Source: Bacteroidota bacterium
Lineage (GTDB): Bacteria > Bacteroidota > Bacteroidia > Chitinophagales > Chitinophagaceae
Direction of reading: 5' to 3'
NCBI GenBank assembly: GCA_016711825.1
Contig: JADJSG010000003.1
Coordinates: 124,001-188,000 of the forward strand
DNA length: 64,000 nucleotides
Under the pieces are notes generated by a model. The model ran no database searches and was not told the DNA's origin. It saw nothing but the letters and a program-made list of their open reading frames with translations. Shown here one piece after another: positions 27,401 through 36,562 of this stretch. The number at the start of each line of letters is the position of its first letter. Positions within the stretch are counted from its first letter, which is position 1. The position numbers and the translations under genes are program-made.

Positions 27401-27846
27401 TCCCCATTGACGTTTTTACCTGTTGGGAAATCACTTTTTTGAATCAAATCGTCAATCATGCCTTGTAATCCCATGGAACGGCCATCGTCGGGGCTGTATA
27501 TTTTGGTGATACCATACGATTCCAGGGTGGCGATTTCGCTGGGTAATATCACACCACCACCACCTGCAAATATTTTGATATGGCTACTGTTTTTTTCTTT
27601 AAGAAGGTCAAACATGTATTGTAAATACTCCACATGTCCCCCCTGGTAGCTGGTCATGGCAATGGCATTTGCATCTTCTTGAATGGCTGTATCCACCACC
27701 TCTTGCACACTTCTGTCATGTCCAAGATGTATGACTTCTACACCACTGGCCTGCATCACTCGACGCATCACATTAATACTCGCATCATGTCCATCAAATA
27801 AGGAAGCGGCTGTTACAATTCTGATTTTATTTTTGGGTTGGTACAT
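24445..27846 (-). CDS. icmF: Fused isobutyryl-CoA mutase
   Basis: This 1,133-residue cytosolic, adenosylcobalamin-dependent enzyme interconverts isobutyryl-CoA and n-butyryl-CoA. The domain order is diagnostic of IcmF. The N-terminal B12-binding domain has FDGHD (residues 17-21) with the cobalt-binding His20 and AGGGGVILPSEI. The MeaB-like G-protein chaperone domain has Walker A GTGGAGKS at 202-209 and GIGQSDTEI. A linker leads to the mutase barrel, with YTAGIYPFKREGEDPTRMF, GNSGVSVCCLDDAKKLYSG, SMTINGPA and SISGYHIAEAGANP. The length matches known IcmF proteins. The chaperone loads and protects the cofactor within the same chain. The gene is monocistronic, between the hairpin array and a 189-base gap. 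Confidence 0.95.
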   Translation of the reverse strand: MYQPKNKIRIVTAASLFDGHDASINVMRRVMQASGVEVIHLGHDRSVQEVVDTAIQEDANAIAMTSYQGGHVEYLQYMFDLLKEKNSSHIKIFAGGGGVILPSEIATLESYGITKIYSPDDGRSMGLQGMIDDLIQKSDFPTGKNVNGEVNHLQAGDFKSIARCISAAENFAETIETQAMLQKVRETIATKQTPTPVLGITGTGGAGKSSLVDELVRRFVLDFKDKKIGIISVDPSKRKTGGALLGDRIRMNAIKNERVYMRSMATRQSNLALSKHVQDAVDILKASGFDLIILETSGIGQSDTEITEHSDVCLYVMTPEYGAATQLEKIDMLDFADIIAINKFDKRGSMDALRDVKKQYQRNHKLFEQDVETMPVYGSIASQFNDPGANSLYKALMQKIVEKTGNQTLSSQFIAHDEMSEKIFIIPPARTRYLSEITENNRSYDKWAKSQSHIAQQLFGLHKTIETIQSQAIADGDRLIKNLQEVEAKLLLDFDPKNKVLLDQWGANKQNYQNEYFIFKVRDKEIKIKTHSESLSHSQIPKIAVPKFEAWGEILQWALQENYPGSFPYTAGIYPFKREGEDPTRMFAGEGAPERTNKRFHYVSKGLPAARLSTAFDSVTLYGNDPNHRPDIYGKIGNSGVSVCCLDDAKKLYSGFNLADPKTSVSMTINGPASIIAAFFMNAAIDQQCELYIKANGLSEEVETKIAEIYKGKEQLRPTYNDHSANNGGELPEGNDGLGLMLLGVRGDDVLPLEVYQKIKADTLKQVRGTVQADILKEDQAQNTCIFSTEFSLRLMGDVQQYFINEGIRNFYSVSISGYHIAEAGANPISQLAFTLSNGFTFVEYYLSRGMHIDDFAPNLSFFFSNGIDPEYAVIGRVARRIWAKAIKIKYGGNERSQMLKYHIQTSGRSLHAQEIDFNDIRTTLQALYAIYDNCNSLHTNAYDEAITTPTEESVRRAMAIQLIINRELGLAKNENPLQGSFIIEELTDLVEEAVLSEFDKISDRGGVLGAMETMYQRSKIQEESLYYETLKHTGEFPIIGVNTFLSSKGSPTVLPQEVIRSTTEEKEAQISTVQNLWERSGEKGPQILKELQQKAIRNENLFEGLMEAVKYCSLGQITHALFEVGGQYRRSM

Positions 27847-28035
27847 ATCGTTTTATAAAATAGGGGTGAGTACAATAAAATATAATTCAAAATAGAATAA
27901 TATTTGAATGACTCGCAAAAATAATCAAAAATCAGGAGCTATGTTATGAAAATGGATGAAAATATGCCTTGATGCATAGTAATTTTTCTTTCATTGAAAA
28001 GGGAGTTTTCTTTGAATATTAGCCTTTGGAATTAG

Positions 28036-28671
28036 CTATATTATTTTGACACATAGCTTAAAGGTTGCACTAAGTTGAGGATAATAACCTCCAAAGGATT
28101 CACCTAAATGAGTATTGATAAGATTGTTATTCGAAATCGCCTCATTGTTAAACAATGTTTTATACTTAAAACCAAGACCTAGATTAAAATCAAAGCCTAT
28201 CAATTTCGCATGGTTTTGCAATCCAAGCAGTACAGTTGCCGTCATATTGTTTTTTTTCAGGTGTGTAGTTTCTAATTGTATAAAGTTTGGTTTCGCTGTC
28301 CATTCTTCTACATCTTTTTCCAGTTGTTTATAGCTCAATTGTAAACCAACATAGCGATGCAAAGTGTTTTTGAAATTTACATCATAATACCTAAATTCAG
28401 GTACTATTCTAAATCCCTGGGTATTGGTCACAGTTCGTGTATTGGTGGCAAGATACCATGTGTTGAATAGGTAACTCCCTTCTAATTGAATTCCAAAATG
28501 AGATTTAATCCTAACTTCAGTTGCTAGTGAAAGTGCCTGATCAGGTTCTATCAATCCAAGAGGAGATAGTTTTATACTCCATAAAGGATGGTCTGTACTT
28601 GTATTCTTTAATTGTGCGAATGCCATTGTACTGTAGCAAGCACATAAAATGATTAGAAATAAGTGCTTCAT
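28036..28671 (-). CDS. Outer-membrane beta-barrel-like secreted protein
   Basis: This 211-residue exported protein has a signal peptide (residues 1-19, MAFAQ). The mature protein is built of alternating short strands (LWSIKLSPLGLIEPDQAL, IRFKSHFG-like strands, FRIVPEFRYYDV) ending in a strand that finishes LSATFKLCVKII. The WSIKLSPLGLIEP start resembles DUF3575-type outer-membrane proteins of Bacteroidota. It is third in a leftward set with two LVIVD-repeat lipoproteins, overlapping its neighbour by one base (28671), so they form one operon. The specific role is unknown. Confidence 0.72.
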   Translation of the reverse strand: MKHLFLIILCACYSTMAFAQLKNTSTDHPLWSIKLSPLGLIEPDQALSLATEVRIKSHFGIQLEGSYLFNTWYLATNTRTVTNTQGFRIVPEFRYYDVNFKNTLHRYVGLQLSYKQLEKDVEEWTAKPNFIQLETTHLKKNNMTATVLLGLQNHAKLIGFDFNLGLGFKYKTLFNNEAISNNNLINTHLGESFGGYYPQLSATFKLCVKII

Positions 28672-29411
28672 TAATTTTTTACAGTACTCAGTTTAATAAT
28701 ATTACTTGGATTGCTAATATCAAAATAAGCGACTCCGTTGGTTAACATACAAATCATTAAATTATCAGAGATGATGACATCCACAAATGATTCACCCGTA
28801 ATGATATTGAGTGGGATGGGATTATACTTGTTGGTGATATCAAAAACACGTAATCCAGTACCATTGTCACAAACAAATAAATTATCACCTTTCATACCCA
28901 AACCCATAGGATTGGTTAATTCAATTGATTTTTTAAAAATTGGATTTTCAATATTTGTAACATTATACACTTGTAGTTGATTTAGTTGTGACCCGCATCT
29001 GTTACCTCCATGAATGGTGAGGTAAGCTACAGAATCGTTGGCAACAATTGGGTCGCACCCCGTTAAATGTTGCACTTGTGACTCAAATTGTGGACTTTGG
29101 GGGTTTGTAATACTATAAATATACATAGCAGTGTTGGAAGCAATAAAAAGTTTGTTTTCAAATGGGAAAACAGCTTCAATATTAAAACCGACTTGTATCT
29201 TGTTTTTATAAACAGGGGAATTGTTATTGCTGATATCAAACACACTCAAGTAATTGCCATCAACAGTGTATAAATAATTGTTTACAATAGTAAAGCGCGC
29301 CAATGAACCACCTTGACCAGTTGTATTGTTGCCATTGCTGACAGAGGTGTTTTTATCACAAGCTGTCATAAATAGGATAATCACTGCGAATAAAGAAAGT
29401 ATTTTTTTCAT
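28671..29411 (-). CDS. LVIVD-repeat lipoprotein (A)
   Basis: This 246-residue lipoprotein has a lipobox at FMTAC (Cys18). The mature part consists of repeats with the LVIVD pattern: LSVFDISNNNSPVYKNKI, MYIYSITNPQSPQFESQV, LQVYNVTNIENPIFKKSI, LRVFDITNKYNPIPLNII and VAYFDISNPSNIIKLSTV. These are five or six blades of a predicted beta-propeller that probably binds surface ligands. It overlaps the following barrel gene and the preceding lipoprotein by one base each, so all three are co-translated. The role of such proteins in Bacteroidota is not established. Confidence 0.82.
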   Translation of the reverse strand: MKKILSLFAVIILFMTACDKNTSVSNGNNTTGQGGSLARFTIVNNYLYTVDGNYLSVFDISNNNSPVYKNKIQVGFNIEAVFPFENKLFIASNTAMYIYSITNPQSPQFESQVQHLTGCDPIVANDSVAYLTIHGGNRCGSQLNQLQVYNVTNIENPIFKKSIELTNPMGLGMKGDNLFVCDNGTGLRVFDITNKYNPIPLNIITGESFVDVIISDNLMICMLTNGVAYFDISNPSNIIKLSTVKN

Positions 29412-29914
29412 TATCTTTTACATTTGGGGTTCGTTAACATTTTTTGTGTCCATCCGATTACAACACCTTTAGCTGGGTCGGCACATTCAAAAAATATACC
29501 TTCAATTGGTGGGTATTCTTGATTGACACCTGGAAATACTTTTTCAAGACGTGAAACAACTTGTATGGTATTAATATTTGAAATATCGATACCAACCAAA
29601 TCAACATGGTTATCGGTATAAAGAATATTATTTTTGATAGAAATTTCGCTGCATCCTTTGACTTTGATAAAACTAATTTTTTGGGGATTTAAAGGATCAG
29701 TGCTATTAATGACATGTATACCTTCACCATTATCAATTTGAAATGTGTAATTGAGGTATTTATATATTTTACCTGCATTGATAAAGGGTTTAGGTGATTC
29801 GCTTTGAATATTGGTCAGTTCAGTTAATGAACCATAAACAGGGGCATAACCCAATATTTCTGTATTGTTTTTCTTCATACAAGCCACCATGCCAAATACA
29901 AGCATTGTTGCCAA
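29411..29914 (-). CDS. LVIVD-repeat lipoprotein (B), start region unusual
   Basis: This lipoprotein of about 167 residues has the lipobox VFGMVAC and fewer LVIVD-type repeats (INSTDPLNPQKISFIKVKG, VGIDISNINTIQVVSRL) than its neighbour. The listed start is a TTG at 29914, leaving only a short signal. The reading frame continues upstream as YFKLIGITTLATM, which looks like the natural signal peptide after MIKK, but an in-frame TAA separates these. Either a base error has occurred in the AAAAAATAA stretch or translation starts internally. The first gene of a three-gene operon, it ends one base into the next gene. Confidence 0.68.
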   Translation of the reverse strand: MATMLVFGMVACMKKNNTEILGYAPVYGSLTELTNIQSESPKPFINAGKIYKYLNYTFQIDNGEGIHVINSTDPLNPQKISFIKVKGCSEISIKNNILYTDNHVDLVGIDISNINTIQVVSRLEKVFPGVNQEYPPIEGIFFECADPAKGVVIGWTQKMLTNPKCKR

Positions 29915-30036
29915 AGTGGTTATACCGATTAACTTAAAATATTATTTTTTGATCATAATCTATTCTTATTTGACTGAGTGCTGTAAAGACGATTAGGCCA
30001 TCTCAAATGTTAGCCAATAAGCAATATTTTTATGAT

Positions 30037-30477
30037 TTACATTTTCAAAGTACGTCTCAAATCCCTTTGGGCGTCTTTTTCTTTGATGCTGTCACGTTTA
30101 TCGTGTGTTTTTTTACCTTTTGCCAAGGCAATTTCAATTTTAGCATAACCATTGTCGCTCATAAAAATTTTAAGTGGAATAATGGTATATCCTTTTTCCT
30201 TTGTTTTGGATTCAATTTTTTTCAATTCTCTTTTTGTCAACAACAATTTTCTTTCCCGAATAGGATTATGATTATTTGCAGTACCATAATTATATTCTGC
30301 GATATGTAAACTACGGATAAACAATTCACCATGACTTAAAATACAAAAGCTGTCGTTAAAATTGGCTTTACCTTGTCGAAGTGATTTTATTTCAGTGCCA
30401 AGCAGCACCATACCTGCGGTATATTTTTGCTCAATAGCAAAATGAAATGTAGCAGATCGATTGGAGATTTCTTTCAT
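30037..30477 (-). CDS. smpB: SsrA-binding protein
   Basis: This RNA-binding protein of about 146 residues delivers tmRNA to stalled ribosomes for trans-translation. The family features are complete: an OB-fold starting RSATFHFAIEQKYTAGMVLLGTEIKSLRQGKAN (key motif GTEIKSLRQGKAN), SFCILSHGELFIRSLHI, then RKLLLTKRELKKI, and a basic C-terminal tail with KKTHDKRDSIKEKDAQRDLRR. I chose ATG at 30477 (MKEISNRS), because the longer frame begins with a TTG at 30537 and adds 20 residues not normal for the family. It lies downstream of the DUF5686 gene on the same strand, 49 bases away. Confidence 0.95.
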   Translation of the reverse strand: MKEISNRSATFHFAIEQKYTAGMVLLGTEIKSLRQGKANFNDSFCILSHGELFIRSLHIAEYNYGTANNHNPIRERKLLLTKRELKKIESKTKEKGYTIIPLKIFMSDNGYAKIEIALAKGKKTHDKRDSIKEKDAQRDLRRTLKM

Positions 30478-30526
30478 AAAAGACAAATGTACAAAGGATG
30501 CTCCTGAAAAAAATTGTTTTAGTTCG

Positions 30527-33121
30527 TTAAAATGCAAATTTTAAACTTCCAAAAATACCAAATCTTCTAAAATAGGCGTCATTGGTAGGTGTGCGGTAAG
30601 GGAGTAAACGCCAAACAAAATCAACCCTCAAAACTTTAAAAATATTTTCTATACCAGTTCCCACTTCCAGATAAGGACTTTTGGCAAGTGATTGAAAATA
30701 ATATCCTTTATTTAAATTTAAAGCTTGATTAGCAGTTGACAAATTGCCATAAACACCTTTTGCATTCCAAAAAGTACGCAATTTCATTTTTTTGACCAGT
30801 GGTATGTATTTGAAAAATAAGCTCCCTAATGAATGCTCTACTATGGCACCTACATATGCATCACTTATATATTCATATCGGTACATCATACTAAATGCAT
30901 GTGAATTGTAATAATAAAATTCATTTCCCGGATGCACTTCTAATATCGGATAAGGCAAGGTGCCAAATACTTTGCCTGCAAACAAATTGTAATAAATTGA
31001 CCCGGCATGTTTTATTTTTAAATTGTCTGATAGAGTAAGACGAAATTTTGTATATGAATAATCACTTCCCAACAAATTTCGAATACCAACACCTGCATAT
31101 AATTTGATGATGGGATATTTGGTGCCTAAACTTGTTCGGTAATAATTGCCTTCTACAAATTGTTCCCGAAAAGCAAATCGGCATTCAAGGCCCAATTCAC
31201 TAGTGTTGATGACAGACGAAGGTGCCCCATCATTATTGTAAAAAATGCCTAAGTAGGGCAGGGGTGAATAAGGTGAAAATTGTTTTTGTTCAAATGAGAA
31301 CAAAGTGCTGAATCCATTAAAATAACTATTGAAATATTCAATTCGTTTTTTGTCTACAAATGCCAGCTTCCAGGGTACATTTGATTTGCGTCCGATGGTA
31401 CTAAAAATATTATCAAGTGAACCTGCTTCGTCATATTGGCTCACTGAGTTATCCAGATCATGTTTGTATTCAGCATAGATAAATCTACGTGGGTGTCGGC
31501 GTAAAATCCATAAACCACTTACATTATATTTTATTTTTTGGTCTAAGGTGCCATACGCTACATAACCTTTTAGGTAAATGTTTTTAAATAATTTGGGTGT
31601 GGTACCAAGTGACAATCTAAAACGAGGACCTTCAATGGAATTACTACTGTATAAATTATATATTGGGCCAATTTCTAATGGGCCTACTTCTTTAATTCCC
31701 GTACCGAGTAAATAAAAAATTGAATAGTATTTTTTGTAAATAGGCAAACTTTGTATGGTATCGATCATTTGATAAATAGCCTTTTCGTTTTTACTCAGTG
31801 AATCATGCCTTACGCCATTCCAATATGTTTCATTTCTATTTAATGCTTCTTCATCTAATTCAGTATCCGCTTTATTTTTTTTACTTTCAATGATTGCTTC
31901 TATGTTTTGATGATTCACTACAATGTTTTTGTAAGTCGTGGTTTTTCGACCTAAAAATCCGGCAATTTTATCACCATGAGGTGGCAAAAAGTCGACATAA
32001 AATTTATCTTTTGTCAAAAACCAAAGGGTATCTTCAAGACAAGTAAACTCTTGCATCATGGTTACTTTGTTTACCCAATTGATGTTTTGTTCTTTTGTGA
32101 CAATCATATTCATTTTTTGAATAGCAAAATCAGAATCATGAACCCAAAAGTCCCCATTAAAAGTATGCTCGCCACTTCTTTTGGGCATAAATACGACTTG
32201 ATAACAAAGTTTATTGCCGACCCACTGCGTGTCTGTAAGTTCATATTTATAAAAGAGTGGGGCATCATTGGCAATAGGGCTTACAAAACCAACATTAAAT
32301 ATGGGAATGCTATTGTCATAGAAATTGATATTTTGATACATAGAACCTAGCATTTGTGAAACACTTTGGTTTTTATAACCCGATATTCTTGACCCTTTGA
32401 TAAATTCTTTTGTTTTTTTAGGTTTTTTCTGATAATAATAATCTGAAATTGTTTCAGTTAGAAATAAAGGTAAAAAGGGTTTTTCTTCACTTGTAGAATC
32501 AATATAATTTTGAATAAAATCAAATTTCTTTAGGATTGGAGATTGCTTAAATGATTTTTTGGGGATTTTATTAATATCCATTTCAAGTTTATTATACACC
32601 TCATAACTGTAATTATTGGCTTTGTCATAATTGTTGAAAGGTTTGTTTTTAATCACTTTTTTCACCAAAGTAAGGGCAGGGTTTCTATCATATTTAAACA
32701 CCACATTTTTAATTTGTACTGCTCCTCTTTCTAATACAATATTTAACTTTTGATAGGGTAAATGAGGATTAATACGTATTGCTTTTTTTGCATAACCTAT
32801 TACCGAAATGATTAATGTATCAGATGGTATGGTTTCCACATTAAATTTAAATTTCCCATCAATATCGGCACGCATACCGAGCGCAGTACCTGAAAAATAA
32901 ATGGTAGCAAATGAAAGAGGTTCAGCAGTTGTATAATCTAAAATGGTACCTTCAATAATGGATGATTTTTTTGCTTTTGGGGTATTTAACTTGTTTGGTT
33001 CTAAGGTATCAACAGTAACTGAATCATGCACTTGTATTATCGAATCTTTCATGGTTTGAAAGGTGGTATCGATATTTACCTGAGCTGATAATGGATTGGT
33101 AAAAATGCCAAAAACAAACAA
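30527..33121 (-). CDS. DUF5686 protein with carboxypeptidase-like regulatory domain
   Basis: This envelope protein of about 860 residues has an N-terminal hydrophobic signal, then a CarboxypepD_reg-like Ig domain (IIEGTILDYTTAEPLSFATIYFSGTALG, key parts GTILDYTTAEPL and DGKFKFNV). A large DUF5686 region follows (YDRNPALTLVKKVIKNKPFNN), ending in a predicted outer-membrane barrel with final residues FGIFGSLKFAF. This architecture is common in Bacteroidota and is thought to act in the outer membrane; the function is unknown. The start is uncertain. The listed TTG at 33121 lies within a hydrophobic stretch that extends upstream through a 9-T run to VNHTFFFLCL without an ATG, so a missing base is possible. 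Confidence 0.82.
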   Translation of the reverse strand: MFVFGIFTNPLSAQVNIDTTFQTMKDSIIQVHDSVTVDTLEPNKLNTPKAKKSSIIEGTILDYTTAEPLSFATIYFSGTALGMRADIDGKFKFNVETIPSDTLIISVIGYAKKAIRINPHLPYQKLNIVLERGAVQIKNVVFKYDRNPALTLVKKVIKNKPFNNYDKANNYSYEVYNKLEMDINKIPKKSFKQSPILKKFDFIQNYIDSTSEEKPFLPLFLTETISDYYYQKKPKKTKEFIKGSRISGYKNQSVSQMLGSMYQNINFYDNSIPIFNVGFVSPIANDAPLFYKYELTDTQWVGNKLCYQVVFMPKRSGEHTFNGDFWVHDSDFAIQKMNMIVTKEQNINWVNKVTMMQEFTCLEDTLWFLTKDKFYVDFLPPHGDKIAGFLGRKTTTYKNIVVNHQNIEAIIESKKNKADTELDEEALNRNETYWNGVRHDSLSKNEKAIYQMIDTIQSLPIYKKYYSIFYLLGTGIKEVGPLEIGPIYNLYSSNSIEGPRFRLSLGTTPKLFKNIYLKGYVAYGTLDQKIKYNVSGLWILRRHPRRFIYAEYKHDLDNSVSQYDEAGSLDNIFSTIGRKSNVPWKLAFVDKKRIEYFNSYFNGFSTLFSFEQKQFSPYSPLPYLGIFYNNDGAPSSVINTSELGLECRFAFREQFVEGNYYRTSLGTKYPIIKLYAGVGIRNLLGSDYSYTKFRLTLSDNLKIKHAGSIYYNLFAGKVFGTLPYPILEVHPGNEFYYYNSHAFSMMYRYEYISDAYVGAIVEHSLGSLFFKYIPLVKKMKLRTFWNAKGVYGNLSTANQALNLNKGYYFQSLAKSPYLEVGTGIENIFKVLRVDFVWRLLPYRTPTNDAYFRRFGIFGSLKFAF

Positions 33122-33209
33122 GCATAAGAAAAAAAAAGTATGATTTACTTAAAGCTAATAAATAAACTTGAGTACCGCTAATCGTTGTATTTTTTAACAT
33201 GCAAGAATA

Positions 33210-36200
33210 TTAAAAGTCAGTGGCTAACGAAATATGTAATATGGGTTTTTTGCCTCCATCTATATTCCATGCACAATCGGTACGTATAAAATAACCTAAA
33301 AATTTTGTTCTTAATCCAAATCCATATCCCCAGCCAAAATCATTGGTGGCATCATTAATAAAGACTGTTACTGGCGAATTGGGACTTGTTACTACATTAT
33401 TCATTTTAATATTTTCTGCATTTGGCAGTAAACCCCTCCATGCTGAACCAATATCAGTAAATGCCACTAATTGCAGATTACGCAAAAATCCAGATTTGAC
33501 TGGTCTTTTAAAGAGGGTATTGGCAATCGGAAACCTTATTTCTTCATTTAAGAGCATGTAACTATTGCCATTTCTGAACCCCTGTCTGTAACCTCTCATA
33601 TTGGTTGTCAAACTTTGAAAAGCATAATTTTGCGAATAATCTATTGAAGTGTTTTCATCTGATTTAGGGTTTAAATCATTATCTACCCCTCCCATTAAAT
33701 ATAAAACTTTTGCATTGCCACCACTAAATGCACCTGCTAATCGAGAGGCTAATATTACGTTTTTATAAATAGTCAAATAGTTTCTGGCATCATAACCCAG
33801 ATTATAAAATCCCTTGGTTTGTGCATTAAATTTATATTGGTATTCAGCATAGATTTTTGCTCTTGTGCCTTTCCAGATATTCAACAAAGGTGTAATGGTA
33901 TTGTCATATACATATTCAGCCCGGCTAACAACCCAAAATTGCTTGTCATCGGGTACTTCAATGCTGTATTTGTCTTTTGCCTGCACCCTAATTCTATCAT
34001 ATCGAATACCAAGGTTAAGACGTATGCTTTTAAGCATATCTAAGGGGTAATTGACATTGCTTTGCAAATAATCTAAACCCACACGACCACTAACAGGAAA
34101 GGGTGAATAAAAAGGAGGTTGGTTGTTACGTAAGTCGTATTGATTAGTTGTAGCATGATGGAAGTAAAGCATACCCCAATCGGTTCTTTTTCGATAATTG
34201 TTGAATTGAAAAAAATAATCTAATCCCCTTAAATCAATACCTAACCTTGCTCCAACCCTAATTTTATAATCTTCCATTACATCCGTTAAAGTCGATGTGA
34301 TAAAACCTGAGATGGGAGGGTTTTGATAAGCTCCCCCCGTATAGTCAAAAGGCTGATAGCGTGTAAACAACAAAGTATTATCTAAACTTGATTGTAAAAA
34401 ATCGGTGTAGAAAGTGGTTTGGTATATTTTGGGTTTGATGATGGCTTGTGAACCTTCAAACAATTGATATGAATTGGCATTGTTTTTTCTGGATAAAAAA
34501 ATATTTTCTAAAAAAGATACGCTGTTTGTATCTTCATCAAAAGGTGTTTGGTACTTCACCAATTCAGTATTGGGTTTTTCCTCGGCAGTTTTACTTTCAA
34601 TTGATTGATATTCAGGCGACTCCGAGTATTTTTGTTGGGCTTGTTTTAAATTGTCAAAGGGGGTACTTTGCACGATAAATTCATTGCCATTTTTGAAAAC
34701 TTCAATCACTGTAGCAGTTTGATGAATATATTCTTGTTTTACCAGTGTATTTGGTAATGGTAAAAATGGATGGGTTGAAATAGTATCTGGTAAAGTTTGT
34801 CTTTTTTCAATACTTACAATTTGTCTAATTTGTTTACCATTTTCTTCGGTTAAATAGGCATATTCGTCCAGCCCCCATTGCATAGGATGTTTCAAAGCGG
34901 TATTTGATTCGCTCAGGGTCACAAGATTATTGCCTTTTGAAGGATCGTATAAATACATATTAAAATGTGGAGTAAAATGGTCGCTTTTAGCGTCTTCACC
35001 TATATAAGGGCTGGTTCTGTTTGATAAAAATAATATCCCTGTAAATATGCCATTTTGAACAAATACAGGTTGCTTATCATCAAAAAGATCATTGGTGATG
35101 GGTTCAAATCGGTTGTTGCGAATGGTTAGTTTATATAAATCGCTTTGTCCTTTTTTTATGGCGGTTACTGCTAAGGTATTTTCATCGCTCATAAAACACA
35201 TCCCGGTGATACGATCAATTTTATTGCTACTGATTACCCGGTTTTCCATTTTTGATTTACCAGCAGTAAAAATGCGTAAGTTGATTTGATTTTTTTTCTG
35301 ATACAAAATAGCCATTTTTCTTCCACTGGGACTCCATGACAAAAGAGGGTAATCAGGGTCGGCCAATTCAATACTTGCTTTAATACCTCCTGCAATAATT
35401 TCAGTTGTTTTATTGTATTTGATATCTCTTACAAAAACTTTAAATTCTCCATCTAATTTTTCAACATATGCGATATCTCTTCCTTGTGGCGATATGGCAA
35501 TTTGTCCATAGGTGGCGTTCGACTTCGTTTTGATGCTTGTTACTATCTTAGCATTTTCAATTGCTGGTACAGTTGTTGAATCTGTATTTTTATAAAAGTT
35601 AGTCCAGTCGTTGATGATTTCTTTATACGGTTTTTTCAAAACCATTTCTAATGCATTATTTACACTTTTACGATAACGGGTAAGATAGAGTAAATTGGAA
35701 ATATAATTTTCACCATATTTTTTTGAAATATAATTCCAAAATGAATGACCCGTAATGAGTGGATAATTAATGCCAATATCAGTGATTTTGTTATTTTTGG
35801 TTGTGAGCATCAACGATTTTAATTCTGCTGACTTTTCTGCACTCCAGTCATCGGCTATATAAGCAACATAACCGAGTGTATACCAATCGGGGAGGTTCAT
35901 TTTGACTGCATTTTTAACCGCATCTTTGATATTATCGCCAAACAACATATTGTCTTTGATTACTGAGGCGATGCCTTTAGTGATTTGTTTTTTTAATTGA
36001 TTGTGATCACCATTAAAATACACAGGAATATTATCACCTACCACATCAATTTTACCCCCGTTGGCTAAATTAAGGGCCTCGTTTTTTCGTCCAATATTGG
36101 TTTGTTTGTATTCGCTGAATGAATTGTAAATAATAATATTCAGTTTTTTATTCAGCCTGCCACCCATCATATACACGATATGTGAAAGTTCTTGTTCCGC

Positions 36201-36401
36201 TACATTGAGTGCATATAAAGCATGGGCGTTGCCTTTGTCGTAGTAAAAGGTTCTAAAATGGGTACTATCGTAATACTTCCAGTTAAAAGTGCGGTATTGC
36301 ACTCTGTTTTGTCCAAATGGTTCCCACGATGCCTGCGAAAACACCTTGCAAGTAATGAGAAGCATAACAGATAATAGGAAGAAATGAAATTTTTTATTCA
36401 T
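33210..36401 (-). CDS. Large secreted protein with TolB-like propeller and C-terminal barrel
   Basis: This 1,063-residue exported protein has a signal peptide (residues 1-22), then a gluzincin-like or helical region (about 25-280). A beta-propeller of WD40-like/TolB type follows (about 290-550), with repeats such as GQIAISPQGRDIAYVEKLDG and YPLLSWSPSGRKMAILY. The C-terminal part (about 650-1063) is strand-rich and ends in GYFIRTDCAWNI and ILHISLATDF, as expected for an outer-membrane barrel. A Bacteroidota family of this layout exists but has no assigned function. It shares direction with the DUF5686 gene, 88 bases away, and the two may form an envelope operon. Confidence 0.75.
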   Translation of the reverse strand: MNKKFHFFLLSVMLLITCKVFSQASWEPFGQNRVQYRTFNWKYYDSTHFRTFYYDKGNAHALYALNVAEQELSHIVYMMGGRLNKKLNIIIYNSFSEYKQTNIGRKNEALNLANGGKIDVVGDNIPVYFNGDHNQLKKQITKGIASVIKDNMLFGDNIKDAVKNAVKMNLPDWYTLGYVAYIADDWSAEKSAELKSLMLTTKNNKITDIGINYPLITGHSFWNYISKKYGENYISNLLYLTRYRKSVNNALEMVLKKPYKEIINDWTNFYKNTDSTTVPAIENAKIVTSIKTKSNATYGQIAISPQGRDIAYVEKLDGEFKVFVRDIKYNKTTEIIAGGIKASIELADPDYPLLSWSPSGRKMAILYQKKNQINLRIFTAGKSKMENRVISSNKIDRITGMCFMSDENTLAVTAIKKGQSDLYKLTIRNNRFEPITNDLFDDKQPVFVQNGIFTGILFLSNRTSPYIGEDAKSDHFTPHFNMYLYDPSKGNNLVTLSESNTALKHPMQWGLDEYAYLTEENGKQIRQIVSIEKRQTLPDTISTHPFLPLPNTLVKQEYIHQTATVIEVFKNGNEFIVQSTPFDNLKQAQQKYSESPEYQSIESKTAEEKPNTELVKYQTPFDEDTNSVSFLENIFLSRKNNANSYQLFEGSQAIIKPKIYQTTFYTDFLQSSLDNTLLFTRYQPFDYTGGAYQNPPISGFITSTLTDVMEDYKIRVGARLGIDLRGLDYFFQFNNYRKRTDWGMLYFHHATTNQYDLRNNQPPFYSPFPVSGRVGLDYLQSNVNYPLDMLKSIRLNLGIRYDRIRVQAKDKYSIEVPDDKQFWVVSRAEYVYDNTITPLLNIWKGTRAKIYAEYQYKFNAQTKGFYNLGYDARNYLTIYKNVILASRLAGAFSGGNAKVLYLMGGVDNDLNPKSDENTSIDYSQNYAFQSLTTNMRGYRQGFRNGNSYMLLNEEIRFPIANTLFKRPVKSGFLRNLQLVAFTDIGSAWRGLLPNAENIKMNNVVTSPNSPVTVFINDATNDFGWGYGFGLRTKFLGYFIRTDCAWNIDGGKKPILHISLATDF

Positions 36402-36562
36402 TGAAGAAAATTCGTATTATTTGAAGTTAAAATTACGAAATATTAAGCAATTATCGTCACAAAGTATTCCACAAGCGCTTTTGAATCAATTTATGTGTGA
36501 TAGTTTAATACAATGAGCGCTTATTCTGACTTTTAAAGTAAATTTGCCATCCAATTTTTTAT

